This document shows positions 42,574-50,955 of a stretch of DNA of 53,209 nt, in pieces; positions within the stretch are counted from its first letter, which is position 1; each line of letters begins with the position of its first letter. This stretch comes from an uncultured Erysipelotrichaceae bacterium. Its GTDB lineage: Bacteria > Bacillota_I > Bacilli_A > Erysipelotrichales > Erysipelotrichaceae. The notes beneath the pieces are model-generated. The model was not told where the DNA came from. It saw only the letters and a program-made list of their open reading frames with translations, and did not search any database. A program made the translations under genes and the position numbers. Location: positions 1 through 53,209 of the forward strand of contig CANOSP010000012.1 of NCBI GenBank assembly GCA_947569705.1, written 5' to 3'.

Positions 42574-44043
42574 ATGGAATGGAAAAAACTATTAACAGAA
42601 AGCCGATTCGGCAAAGAAGAAGAAAATCCGAGTGCTTTTGAGGATTATTACATAAGTCCGTTTGAAAGAGATTATGAGATGATTGTATCCAGTGCGGCTT
42701 TCAGACGTCTACAGGATAAGACACAAGTTTTTCCGTTATCCAAGAGTGATTTTGTCAGAACCAGATTAACACATTCTATTGAAGTATCGACTATAGCGAA
42801 ACAATTGGGAATCATGTGTTTTCAAAATACATCGTTTTATCAACATTTGCCGATAGATTATGATGAGCGAGATAATAAAAAATTAATAACTCAAAGAGTT
42901 GGTGATATTGAGGCGATTTTATCATGCGCCGGATTATTGCATGATCTCGGAAATCCACCGTTCGGTCATGTAGGCGAAGAGATCATAAGAGAATGGTTTA
43001 AGGATAATCTCAAAAAGATTTATTCCTTGAAAAGCAAAGACGAAAAACCTGTTTCTGAATTGTTGAATCAGAAGCAGATTATGGATTTGGAAAATTTTGA
43101 AGGAAATGCTCAGGCTCTCAGAATTTTATCAAAAGCTCGATATCAAAGAGAACTTAATTTGCCGTTTTCAATTATCAGTGCCTTAATTAAATATCCGACA
43201 AGATGCGATGAAATAGATAAAACCAATATTAGACATAAAATGGGATGTTATCAAGCAGAAGAAAATGCTTTTTTAGATATTGCAAAAGAAGTGGGTACAA
43301 TCAGAAATGAAGGAATAGTGATACGTCATCCTTTGGCATATTTGGTTGAGGCGGCAGATGATATTGCATATATGACTGCTGATTTAGAAGACGCTGTAAA
43401 ATCCGGCATTATCAGTGTAAACGACTTGTTGTATTTTTTCCAAGATACATATGAGTCATTGGGAGAAAAATACGGAGAATGTAAACAGCACGTCGAAAGA
43501 ACTAAAGAGATTATTAATAAATTAGACTACCTTAACAGGGCAGAAAAAGATAAGACAAAAGTCATGAGTCAATGGGGGACTTATCTCAGAAGATGGCTGA
43601 TGTATGTTGTGTGTTGGAGATTCTCAAAAAGTTATGACAGTATATTGCAAGGAACCTATGCTTACGATTTGTTCTATGATAATAATCATAGTTTAACAGT
43701 AAAAATGTTAAAAAAGGCTATGGGAGAATTTGTTTTTGATTCTCGTATTATCACAGAACCTGAAATGTCTGCACAGATCATCCTTAATTTTCTGTTGGAT
43801 AAGTTTATTCCTGCGGTCATAAGATTTGATGGTTATGGGGTAATGACGACGCAGGACAAAAAAGTAATTACGCTCATTTCAGCCAATTATATTGATGATT
43901 ATTTTAAGGTCAAAAAATTTGAAGGAATTACAGATGAAGCGGAACTTTTGTATCACAGAATATTGATGGCAACGGATTTTATCAGTGGTATGACAGATGG
44001 ATATGCAAAAGCGCTGTATAAAAAAATGTCAGGGTTAGAGTAA
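42574..44043 (+). CDS. dgt: dGTP triphosphohydrolase (Dgt-type HD hydrolase)
   Basis: A 489-residue hydrolase that cleaves dGTP, and often other dNTPs, to the nucleoside and triphosphate. The HD metal site is complete: the His of RTRLTHSIEVS, the His-Asp of GLLHDLGNPPFGHVGEE, and the Asp of EAADDIAYMTADLEDAVKSG. AAFRRLQDKTQVFPL is the standard N-terminal motif. The length is close to E. coli Dgt. The ATG follows AGGAGG with 9-nt spacing. Arginine is written mostly as AGA (17 of 24 by my count) against 4 of 26 in the neighbouring rlmCD, a sign of foreign origin. dGTPases are known in phage defence by dNTP depletion; that role here is inference from the accessory context. Confidence 0.93.
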   Translation: MEWKKLLTESRFGKEEENPSAFEDYYISPFERDYEMIVSSAAFRRLQDKTQVFPLSKSDFVRTRLTHSIEVSTIAKQLGIMCFQNTSFYQHLPIDYDERDNKKLITQRVGDIEAILSCAGLLHDLGNPPFGHVGEEIIREWFKDNLKKIYSLKSKDEKPVSELLNQKQIMDLENFEGNAQALRILSKARYQRELNLPFSIISALIKYPTRCDEIDKTNIRHKMGCYQAEENAFLDIAKEVGTIRNEGIVIRHPLAYLVEAADDIAYMTADLEDAVKSGIISVNDLLYFFQDTYESLGEKYGECKQHVERTKEIINKLDYLNRAEKDKTKVMSQWGTYLRRWLMYVVCWRFSKSYDSILQGTYAYDLFYDNNHSLTVKMLKKAMGEFVFDSRIITEPEMSAQIILNFLLDKFIPAVIRFDGYGVMTTQDKKVITLISANYIDDYFKVKKFEGITDEAELLYHRILMATDFISGMTDGYAKALYKKMSGLE

Positions 44044-44056
44044 AAATGATTACATA

Positions 44057-44089
44057 ACAATCACCGGCTAGGTCAGTGGTTGTTTTTTC
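44057..44089 (+). terminator. Intrinsic terminator after dgt
   Basis: An 8-bp stem (44057-44064 with 44076-44083, one G-T pair) followed by TTTTTT. Confidence 0.8.
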
Positions 44090-44138
44090 TACACAAAGCT
44101 TAAATATCCGAAACAGATGTGTTCTAGGTGAACAGGAA

Positions 44139-44744
44139 TTACTCATTCGTCGGTTTTAGTCTTATTTCATTTTTAAGCAGAACCAATCCATACAAACCTA
44201 AAATCAACCAAATTATATCCTCATAGGCGCTGAAGATCACCGATTTTATCCCTATTTATCCCCAAGCGGTCAAAAGCAGAAGAAGTAATTGATTCTTTTT
44301 TTCATAACAAGCGTAGACAGCTATACTTAAACTGATAACAGGGCAAGGCATAATGTACGTAACCATCTTCGGATAAGTATTACCCAGCAATATTGAGATC
44401 AGTGGATAAATGAGATAAAGTAATAAAAAAAATACTTGCAGCTTATTCGGTTTTAAAAGAATATCATTTTTATTACGAATACATTCATATAAAAATAAAC
44501 CGCCGCACAATAAAAATAACGGTAAAGCGAAATATATTTGAATAGGCTCTGTGCCGAACCATGCAAAAAATGCAATAGCGATAAACAGATTCGCTGTACC
44601 CAGTACAAACTTTGCCGCCCAATTAACTTTTTGTGTATAAGAAAATGCGAATCCTACGACTAGAAATATAAGCATACCGATTTGAAATACCATCGACTGC
44701 GTATTGTAATTTCCGATAACATCCCAAAATGCTGTTGCGTTCAT
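44139..44744 (-). pseudogene. DUF6064-like membrane protein with an in-frame stop
   Basis: A membrane protein of about 200 residues interrupted by TAA at 44256-44258. The first part (162 residues) begins MNATAFWDVIGNYNTQSMVFQIGML, typical of DUF6064, and has five or more hydrophobic helices. Reading straight through the stop in the same frame gives another 38 residues, IGIKSVIFSAYEDIIWLILG and onward, which completes the C-terminal helix expected of the family, up to a real stop at 44139. A single base change (TTA to TAA) would explain it, within TAWG-stop-IGIKS. The start at 44744 follows GGAAGTGATC. A sequencing error or readthrough cannot be excluded. Function is unknown. Confidence 0.75.
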
Positions 44745-44824
44745 ATGATCACTTCCACTGCTTTTCAATTCCCGTATTATAGCATAAATCCGAAATCGTG
44801 AAAACTATGGTTCATAATTTGATA

Positions 44825-45898
44825 TTATCGATACAATCGAATAAACCCTTCCTTGTTCAGCTGAACCAGAATCTGCAATAAAATCGGAGCGATAAAGATG
44901 CCCAAGAAGCCAAGACATTTTACTCCGAGAAACATACATGCAAGCATTAAAACGGGATGAATTCCCAAACGCTTGCCGACAATGCGCGGCTCAATGATCT
45001 GTCGGATGATATTAATGATCAAATGCAGAATTAACAGACCTGATGCGAGCTTCATCTGATGTTGAAAAAAGGCAATGATCATCCATGGATATAACACGGT
45101 GCCGGTACCCAAAATCGGAAAAATATCAAAAAAAGAAATCAGAAAAGCAATCGGTACCGCATACTCAACGTTCAATATGATTAATCCAACAGCCAATTCC
45201 GCAAACGTAATAATCATTAATCTGCCGTAGGCGCTGATATAATGAGCAACTGTATCAGTCACGATTGTGCGGAATCGATAGAACTTATCATGTGACTCCT
45301 TAGGAATTTGCCGCATGATAAAATGTGATAATACGGAGAAATCCATCGTAAAGAATATTGAGGACAACAGCGTCATGAAAAAAGAAACGATGATGCCGGG
45401 CAGCGATGCCGTTAGCGCTTTAAACAACGAAAACAAAGAAGCACTGGAAGAAATCGTAAATGCATGCAGGGAATCCATTGCCTGAATAAAAAATTCATTC
45501 ATATCAATTTGCGCTGTTAAAGGAAAATTTGCCAGTTCACTTTCTAATGTATGAAAACACTGATCCAGCATAGGCGCGATATTGGTTTCATATAAAGCAG
45601 GGAATTGAATGATAAAAGCAGATAAAAAATGAAAACAATAAATGCATAAAGCAGTTACTGCGGTTCCGATCGTACCGTAAAATAACAGTAAATAAAAAAA
45701 TGAAATCAGCTTTTGCGGAAACGGAAGCAGCTTAGAGGTGCGGCGAATTGCAGGACGCAGTGAAAACGCAATTAAAAAACCGATAAACAGCGGTAAGATC
45801 TCATACAGCACATAACGAAACAACAGATATAATAAACCGATCACCATGATCCAATAAAGAAAATGAATCATGAGGGCACGTTCTTTTTCTACATTCAT
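44825..45898 (-). CDS. AI-2E/PerM family permease (YtvI-like)
   Basis: A 357-residue polytopic membrane protein of the AI-2E exporter/PerM superfamily. FLIAFSLRPAIRRTSKLLP is the N-terminal signature, and GRLMIITFAELAVGLIILNVEYAVPIAFLISFFDIFPILGTGTVLYPW followed by IIEPRIVGKRLGIHP is the conserved C-terminal core. Its length and the PFPQKL region are nearest to YtvI, a sporulation-associated branch, but the assignment is by pattern only. The start at 45898 follows GGTGAAGCTT with 6-nt spacing; a frame beginning 42 codons earlier lacks a ribosome site. It is divergent from the micro-ORF and ankyrin gene. Confidence 0.88.
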   Translation of the reverse strand: MNVEKERALMIHFLYWIMVIGLLYLLFRYVLYEILPLFIGFLIAFSLRPAIRRTSKLLPFPQKLISFFYLLLFYGTIGTAVTALCIYCFHFLSAFIIQFPALYETNIAPMLDQCFHTLESELANFPLTAQIDMNEFFIQAMDSLHAFTISSSASLFSLFKALTASLPGIIVSFFMTLLSSIFFTMDFSVLSHFIMRQIPKESHDKFYRFRTIVTDTVAHYISAYGRLMIITFAELAVGLIILNVEYAVPIAFLISFFDIFPILGTGTVLYPWMIIAFFQHQMKLASGLLILHLIINIIRQIIEPRIVGKRLGIHPVLMLACMFLGVKCLGFLGIFIAPILLQILVQLNKEGFIRLYR

Positions 45899-46078
45899 AA
45901 GCTTCACCGCTAACATTATATGCGCTGCATAAGCAAAATATCGCACGTAACCTTCACCGATTATGCCATAAAATAACCGATTAGGACGAATTAACCGCTC
46001 ATCATAAGAAAACGCTTGCAACAAACATAAAATGCATTACAATATAGATATACTAAAGATGTGAGGAGGCGAATCGCT

Positions 46079-46168
46079 ATGGATCAAGGAAACGGATGCG
46101 AAAGAAAAGATCATGCGGTTGTGTTGAGACACATGTTTTTTTATCTGAAAGAAAGCGGGAAAAAGTGA
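46079..46168 (+). CDS. 29-aa micro-ORF ending inside a terminator
   Basis: A short frame with a strong ribosome site (GAGGAGG, 9 nt before the ATG) and 29 codons: MDQGNGCERKDHAVVLRHMF and then FYLKESGKK. Its stop lies in the loop of a terminator hairpin (46153-46183), the same architecture as the microprotein gene at 22905. It could be a real micro-protein, or a leader peptide whose translation controls the hairpin and thereby the ankyrin and EF-G-like genes downstream. A -10-like TATACT is seen at about 46049-46054. No homologue is recognised. Confidence 0.5.
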   Translation: MDQGNGCERKDHAVVLRHMFFYLKESGKK

Positions 46169-46183
46169 GGTTCCCGTTTTTAT
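46153..46183 (+). terminator. Intrinsic terminator/attenuator before the ankyrin gene
   Basis: A 9-bp stem with one G-T pair (46153-46161 with 46171-46179) and a 9-nt loop, leading into TTTTTATTT. The micro-ORF stop (46166-46168) is in the loop. The ankyrin ATG follows 36 nt later. Confidence 0.75.
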
Positions 46184-46219
46184 TTGTCTGATTAAAAATC
46201 ATATGAGGAGGTAAGCGAC

Positions 46220-46891
46220 ATGAATCAGATTGACATTAAGACTTTTTGGGATGCATGTGCGAACGGAGATTTCACCACTGTTTGTGCAGAAGTAAAAAAA
46301 GGAGCCGATATTAATTATCAAAACGGTGACGGAAGAACGGCATTGATGCGCGCGGCGAAGCGAGATCATAAGGATATTGTTCGCTATTTAGTCGATAACG
46401 GTGCCGATGTAAATGCAGAAGATAATAAAGGAAAAACGGCTATTATGGGGGCTGCGAAAAAAGGCAATAAAACAATATGCAAAAAGCTGATTGAAGCAGG
46501 CGCCGATGTGAATAAAAAAGATGATCGCGGCAGAACGGCATTGATGCGTGCGGCATTTTTAGGCAGAGATCGCTGTGTTGCGGTGCTGTTAGATGCCGGA
46601 GCTGATATTAATGCACAGGATGAAACCGGCAGAAGTGCCTTGATGGAAGCATGTATTGCCTTTAAAAAGGATGTTATTCGCTTATTGTTGGAGCGAGGCG
46701 CTGATGTAAATTTGGGTGATAATAACGGTTGTACGGCGTTGATGCGTGCAGCATACGGCGGTTATGCAGGCTTGGTAGAGGATTTAATTGCGAACGGAGC
46801 CGATAAAGAGTTAATTGATAAAGAAGGTCGAAAAGCAGTCCATTATGTCCGTGGCGAATGCTTAGATCAATTAAAACCGTTATTGAAGTAG
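46220..46891 (+). CDS. Ankyrin repeat protein
   Basis: A 223-residue cytosolic protein made almost wholly of ankyrin repeats. Five full 33-residue repeats start at residues 38, 71, 104, 137 and 170 with the consensus GRTALMRAA and GADVN; partial repeats cap both ends. There is no signal peptide or extra catalytic domain. Ankyrin repeats bind other proteins; in bacteria, isolated proteins like this have varied or unknown partners. AGGAGG lies 8 nt before the ATG. The EF-G-like gene starts 9 nt after its stop, so they form an operon, and the GTPase is a natural but untested candidate partner. Confidence 0.93.
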   Translation: MNQIDIKTFWDACANGDFTTVCAEVKKGADINYQNGDGRTALMRAAKRDHKDIVRYLVDNGADVNAEDNKGKTAIMGAAKKGNKTICKKLIEAGADVNKKDDRGRTALMRAAFLGRDRCVAVLLDAGADINAQDETGRSALMEACIAFKKDVIRLLLERGADVNLGDNNGCTALMRAAYGGYAGLVEDLIANGADKELIDKEGRKAVHYVRGECLDQLKPLLK

Positions 46892-46900
46892 AGCAATAAA

Positions 46901-48979
46901 ATGCGTGATTATTTAGCACACGAGGTCCGGAATGTAGCCGTTTTAGGACATAGCGGCGCCGGTAAAACAGCAGTATTGGAAAGCATGTTGTTTTTTACGA
47001 AGGCGAGTGATCGCTTCGGACATACAAGTGAAGGAAGCTCCTTGATTGACTACGACCCTGAGGAAGTGCGCCGAGGCATATCGGTATATACCTCAATCGT
47101 ACCGATTGAATGGAAAGAATGTAAAATCAATTTCTTAGATACTCCCGGCTATGCCGATTTCTGCGGTGAAAAAGAAGCGGCGATCGCTACTGCGGACAAC
47201 GCTTTGATTATCGTCGGTGCCAAGGAAGGAGTGCAGAGCGGAACAATTCGTGCATGGGAAGAAGCGCAGCAGCGCAAGCTTCCTACCATTTTCTTTATCA
47301 ATAAAACCGATGAAGAAAATGCATCTTTTGACACTGCCTACGCTAAGCTGCGTGAGGTATTCGGAAAAAGTGTAATTCCGTTTGAAGTTCCGATTATTGA
47401 AAATGATGAAGTGATCGGTTCCGTCAATATTTTGAGAGATAAAGCATGGTATTTCAAAGGCGCAAAAGCAGATCCGAATAAAGCTTGCGAGGTGCCGTCG
47501 CATATGGCTGAACAAGTTAAAGCTTACAAAGATCAAATCGCCGAAGCAGTCGCAATGGGCGATGATGAATTAATGGAAAAATTCTTCAACGGTGAGGAAT
47601 TCAGTGAAGCTGAACTGACCAAAGGGGTACGTTTGGGAGTGCGCAGCGGTGAAATACGTCCGGTATTCAGCGGGTCTGCCAATCTTACAGTCGGTATCGA
47701 ACGCTTGATGGATTTGATCATTAAATACTTTCCTGCATATGGTGAAGCAGGAAGCTTTATCGCCACCGATCAAGAAAAAAATGATGCGGTTATGCTGGAA
47801 ACAAATGAAAAAGAAGCATTGAGCGTACAGGTGTTTAAAACCATTGTAGATCCGTTTGTCGGCAGAATTTCCTATTTGAAAGTAATGTCCGGTGTATTAA
47901 GCAGCGATTCTGTTGTTTATAATACACAGAAAGATAAAACAGAAAAAATTTCTCAAATCTTTATTGTCAAAGGAAAGCATCAAACCGCAGTCGGTAAATT
48001 ATTTACCGGTGACATCGGTGCAGTGGTAAAGCTGCAGGTTACCCAAACCAATGATACACTGTGCGATAAAGGAAATCATTATGTAATTGAACCGATTCCG
48101 TTCTCTTTGCCGATGCTGGGAATGGCAGTTTATCCGAAGTCAAAAAACGATGAAGATAAAATGAGCAATGCATTGGCGCGAATCTGTGAAGAAGATGCGA
48201 CACTGCGTTTAGAGAATATTCAGGAGACCAAACAAACTGTATTGTACGGAGTCGGCGATCAGCATTTAGAGGTTGCGTTAAATAAATTAAAAACACGCTA
48301 TAAGGTCGAGGTAGAACTGAAGACGCCACGCGTTCCTTATCGAGAAACAATTCGTACCAAAACAATCGGTGAAGGAAGACATAAAAAACAAACCGGCGGA
48401 CACGGACAATTCGGACATGTATTTATTGAGTTTGAACCGAATGAGGAAGCAATCGAAATGGTATTTGTAGAAAAGGTATTCGGCGGAGCGATCCCGAAGG
48501 GATATTTCCCGGCAGTGGAAACCGGTTTGAAAGAATGTATGGAAAAAGGTGTTTTGGCAGGATATAAGGTTGTGAATATTAAAGCAACATTATTAGACGG
48601 AAAATACCATGATGTCGATTCCAGTGAAATGGCATTTAAGCTGGCAGCGCATTTAGCATACAAAGATGCGATGCCGAAGGCAAAGCCTGTCTTATTAGAA
48701 CCGATTGTAAATGTGCATGTCAGAGTGCCGGATGAATATACCGGAGATATTATAGGTGATTTTAATAAACGCCGCGGCGCGATTATAGGGATGGATATGA
48801 TTGACGGCTATCAAATTATCAATGCACAGGTTCCCTTAGCGGAAATGCAGAAATATCCGATTGAATTAAGAGCGATGACCAAAGGCAGAGGCAGCTATAC
48901 ACAGGTATTTGAGCGTTACGATCAAGTGCCGCAAAACCTCAGCGAGCGTATTATCGCACAAGCAAAGGAAGCCGCATAA
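46901..48979 (+). CDS. Elongation factor G-like translational GTPase (EF-G2 type)
   Basis: A 692-residue translational GTPase with the five-domain plan of EF-G. G1 is GHSGAGKT (residues 16-23), G3 DTPGYADF (80-87) and G4 NKTD (134-137). Tyr replaces the catalytic His in DTPGH of EF-G, as in the known EF-G-like subgroup, so GTP hydrolysis may be altered. Domain IV carries GGHGQFGHVFIEFEP and the C-terminal domain PIVNVHVRVPDEYTGDIIGDFNKRRGAI is intact. It is not the housekeeping EF-G: no rpsL, rpsG or tuf genes are near. The start has no clear ribosome site (TAGAGCAATAAA), so translation may depend on the ankyrin gene just upstream. Possible roles are ribosome recycling or stress, unproven. 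Confidence 0.92.
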   Translation: MRDYLAHEVRNVAVLGHSGAGKTAVLESMLFFTKASDRFGHTSEGSSLIDYDPEEVRRGISVYTSIVPIEWKECKINFLDTPGYADFCGEKEAAIATADNALIIVGAKEGVQSGTIRAWEEAQQRKLPTIFFINKTDEENASFDTAYAKLREVFGKSVIPFEVPIIENDEVIGSVNILRDKAWYFKGAKADPNKACEVPSHMAEQVKAYKDQIAEAVAMGDDELMEKFFNGEEFSEAELTKGVRLGVRSGEIRPVFSGSANLTVGIERLMDLIIKYFPAYGEAGSFIATDQEKNDAVMLETNEKEALSVQVFKTIVDPFVGRISYLKVMSGVLSSDSVVYNTQKDKTEKISQIFIVKGKHQTAVGKLFTGDIGAVVKLQVTQTNDTLCDKGNHYVIEPIPFSLPMLGMAVYPKSKNDEDKMSNALARICEEDATLRLENIQETKQTVLYGVGDQHLEVALNKLKTRYKVEVELKTPRVPYRETIRTKTIGEGRHKKQTGGHGQFGHVFIEFEPNEEAIEMVFVEKVFGGAIPKGYFPAVETGLKECMEKGVLAGYKVVNIKATLLDGKYHDVDSSEMAFKLAAHLAYKDAMPKAKPVLLEPIVNVHVRVPDEYTGDIIGDFNKRRGAIIGMDMIDGYQIINAQVPLAEMQKYPIELRAMTKGRGSYTQVFERYDQVPQNLSERIIAQAKEAA

Positions 48980-49011
48980 GCTGATTAATATCATAAAATT
49001 ATGAAGTAAAA

Positions 49012-49057
49012 AGAGTACGTCTGCCAAAACTGATGCAAAGTCGACGTACTTTTTTTA
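49012..49057 (+). terminator. Intrinsic terminator after the EF-G-like gene
   Basis: An 8-bp stem (49014-49021 with 49043-49050), extended by A-T pairs, followed by seven T residues. Confidence 0.82.
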
Positions 49058-49148
49058 TCATAAATAAAAAGAAACGATGAATCCTTGATGATTAATCATA
49101 TAAACATCATAAATTGGATACAATACATAGGTAGACAGGAGGAATACG

Positions 49149-49610
49149 ATGTACGAAAAATGTATTGATTATTTATCATCCAGAGGGGTTACGATTCGAG
49201 ATATTGCACAATGTGTTTTGTTTCTTCAAAAAGATTATCATCCGGAATTAAGTGAAGCCGTTTGTGAGCAGGCAGTAAAGGAAATTCTGCATAAACGCGA
49301 GGTTCAACATGCGGTCATCACCGGGATTTGCCTTGATATAGCAACAGAAGAGAAAAAGCTGGCAGATGAACAACTGACAAAGATTTTACAAATAGATTCA
49401 CCGCTGTACGGCATTGATGAAGTATTAGCATACGGAATTTGTAATTTATACGGCTCCATCGCATTGACAAACTACGGTTATATTGACAGATGTAAACCGG
49501 GTATTATTCGTCAACTTAATCAGCATCAGAAACAATGCAATACGTTTTTAGACGATATTGTCGGTGCGATTGCGGCTGCCGCAGCCGGAAAGCTTGCACA
49601 CAGCCTGTAA
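49149..49610 (+). CDS. pgpA: Phosphatidylglycerophosphatase A family protein (YutG-like)
   Basis: A 153-residue protein matching the Bacillota YutG branch of PgpA. Conserved segments are LSSRGVTIRDIAQCVLFLQKDYHPELS, KREVQHAVITGICLDI, PLYGIDEVLAYGICNLYGSIALTNYGYID, and TFLDDIVGAIAAAAAGKLAH near the C-terminus. PgpA removes phosphate from phosphatidylglycerol-phosphate; in this short branch the acidic DD pair of FLDDIVGA could hold the metal. No clear membrane anchor is seen, so soluble or peripheral membrane location is likely. AGGAGG lies 5 nt before the ATG. The gene is flanked by the EF-G terminator and by the separate promoter of the next operon. Confidence 0.88.
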   Translation: MYEKCIDYLSSRGVTIRDIAQCVLFLQKDYHPELSEAVCEQAVKEILHKREVQHAVITGICLDIATEEKKLADEQLTKILQIDSPLYGIDEVLAYGICNLYGSIALTNYGYIDRCKPGIIRQLNQHQKQCNTFLDDIVGAIAAAAAGKLAHSL

Positions 49611-49723
49611 GAGAATTTTATTATAATAGCATTATTCTTCAGAACCACAAAAAAGATAAACAATAAACCTCTTTTAATCAGTGAAGATTTACGGTATAAT
49701 ACAAGCGTAAGGAGGCAATGCAT

Positions 49724-50137
49724 ATGAAAAAATGGTTGATTGCTTGTTCATTGATGCTGGTATTATGCGGCTGTTCATCTGCAGGAAGTGAAAGCATGAA
49801 AAAAATAACTGCCGATGAGGTTATTCGCCGTATTCAAATCGATGGAGAAAACAGCTTCTTACTCGTATTAACCGCAAATAATTGTTATTCCTGTGATGAA
49901 TACGCAAAGGTTGTAGAAACCTTAGAACAAGAAAAACATTTTGATCTTTATTATATTGATGTGGATAATGAAGATAAAGATAAACTGGAAGAATTAAAAA
50001 TTACTTTAGGAGATATTGATACATTGCCGATGACCTATTATTTTGATGAGGGTGTATTGAAACAAGAGAATATTAAACGTAATTATATAGAATTGGAGAC
50101 ATATCGAGAATGGCTGAAGTTATTGAAGATATATTAA
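49724..50137 (+). CDS. Thioredoxin-fold lipoprotein (CYSC motif)
   Basis: A 137-residue lipoprotein. The signal peptide MKKWLIACSLMLVLCGC ends in a lipobox (LCGC), so the mature protein is lipid-anchored outside. A thioredoxin-like domain follows: LVLTANNCYSCDEYAKVVETL has the CxxC pair, HFDLYYIDVDNED is the next strand, and DIDTLPMTYYF contains the cis-proline. CYSC is not a standard catalytic sequence, so activity is uncertain. The start at 49724 is 8 nt after AAGGAGG; an ATG two codons upstream is too close. TATAAT at 49695-49700 is its likely -10. It overlaps the next gene by 28 nt in another frame and resembles in type the lipoprotein at 1756-2337. Confidence 0.82.
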   Translation: MKKWLIACSLMLVLCGCSSAGSESMKKITADEVIRRIQIDGENSFLLVLTANNCYSCDEYAKVVETLEQEKHFDLYYIDVDNEDKDKLEELKITLGDIDTLPMTYYFDEGVLKQENIKRNYIELETYREWLKLLKIY

Positions 50138-50922
50138 AAGAAGAAGGCATTGTCGATATTATCACCAAAGCGGATGTTATGCGTCAATTATCCAATTTAG
50201 GTGTACAGCGAGGAATGTTGTTGTTAATTGATGCGGACTGTACAAAGCTTGGCTATATCAGCGGCGGAGTACAGGTGTTGATTGAAGCATTAATGGAAAC
50301 TGTCGGTTATGAAGGAACCATTGTCATGCCTGCCTTTAACTGTGATAATTTAGACCCTGCTTGTTACGGGGCCAAGCGCATTGCCAGAGAAAATTGGGAT
50401 TTAATCAGAGATTATGCACTACCGTTCCACCGTAAATTAAGTGAACCGGATACGACCGATGCATTAGTACATCAGTTTTTACGCAATGAGGGGGTTGTGC
50501 GTTCATACCATCCGATTTATTCATTTGCGGCATGGGGAAAATATGCAAAAATCATTTGTGATAAGCATCCGCTGCATTTTGGATTATCAAAGGAATCACC
50601 GTTGGGCAAATTGACGGAATTAAATGGATATTCATTATTGCTCGGATGCAGCTATGATGACTGTACCGCATTTCAGCTTGCCCGTTACAGCGGAGATCAA
50701 TTGCCGATAAAAATTCTGTCAGCGCCGATTGAACAGAATAATCATACGGTTTGGAAAGATATGTTGGATTTGGAATTGGAACACAGTGGCTTTGAAGTAA
50801 TCGGTCAAGTAATGGAAGAGCGAAAAATTGTAAAAAATATGTATTTGAATACAGCTCGATGTCGCTTCTTTTCCGCAAGAGAGGCTGTGAATATAGCGAC
50901 GGCTTATTTCCATATTAATTGA
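50110..50922 (+). CDS. AAC(3) family acetyltransferase-like protein (YokD fold)
   Basis: A 270-residue cytosolic protein of the antibiotic N-acetyltransferase (AAC(3)/YokD) superfamily. MLLLIDADCTKLGYISGGVQVLIEALMETVGYEGTIVMPAF is the conserved opening, RSYHPIYSFAAWGKYAKII contains the expected catalytic His-Pro region, and ESPLGKLTELNGYSLLLGCSYDDCTAFQLA holds the second half of the site. Such proteins acetylate the 3-amino group of aminoglycosides in resistance strains, but many chromosomal members act on other amines, so resistance should not be assumed. The ATG overlaps the 3' end of the lipoprotein gene by 28 nt, with GGAG about 10 nt upstream. Confidence 0.88.
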   Translation: MAEVIEDILKEEGIVDIITKADVMRQLSNLGVQRGMLLLIDADCTKLGYISGGVQVLIEALMETVGYEGTIVMPAFNCDNLDPACYGAKRIARENWDLIRDYALPFHRKLSEPDTTDALVHQFLRNEGVVRSYHPIYSFAAWGKYAKIICDKHPLHFGLSKESPLGKLTELNGYSLLLGCSYDDCTAFQLARYSGDQLPIKILSAPIEQNNHTVWKDMLDLELEHSGFEVIGQVMEERKIVKNMYLNTARCRFFSAREAVNIATAYFHIN

Positions 50923-50955
50923 TGATATGGAATGTGACAAAAACGATAACATAAA

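Noticed and set aside
41615-44043. Prophage remnant
   Set aside because: KilA-N is phage-like, but no integrase, terminase, structural or lysis gene and no att repeats were seen nearby.
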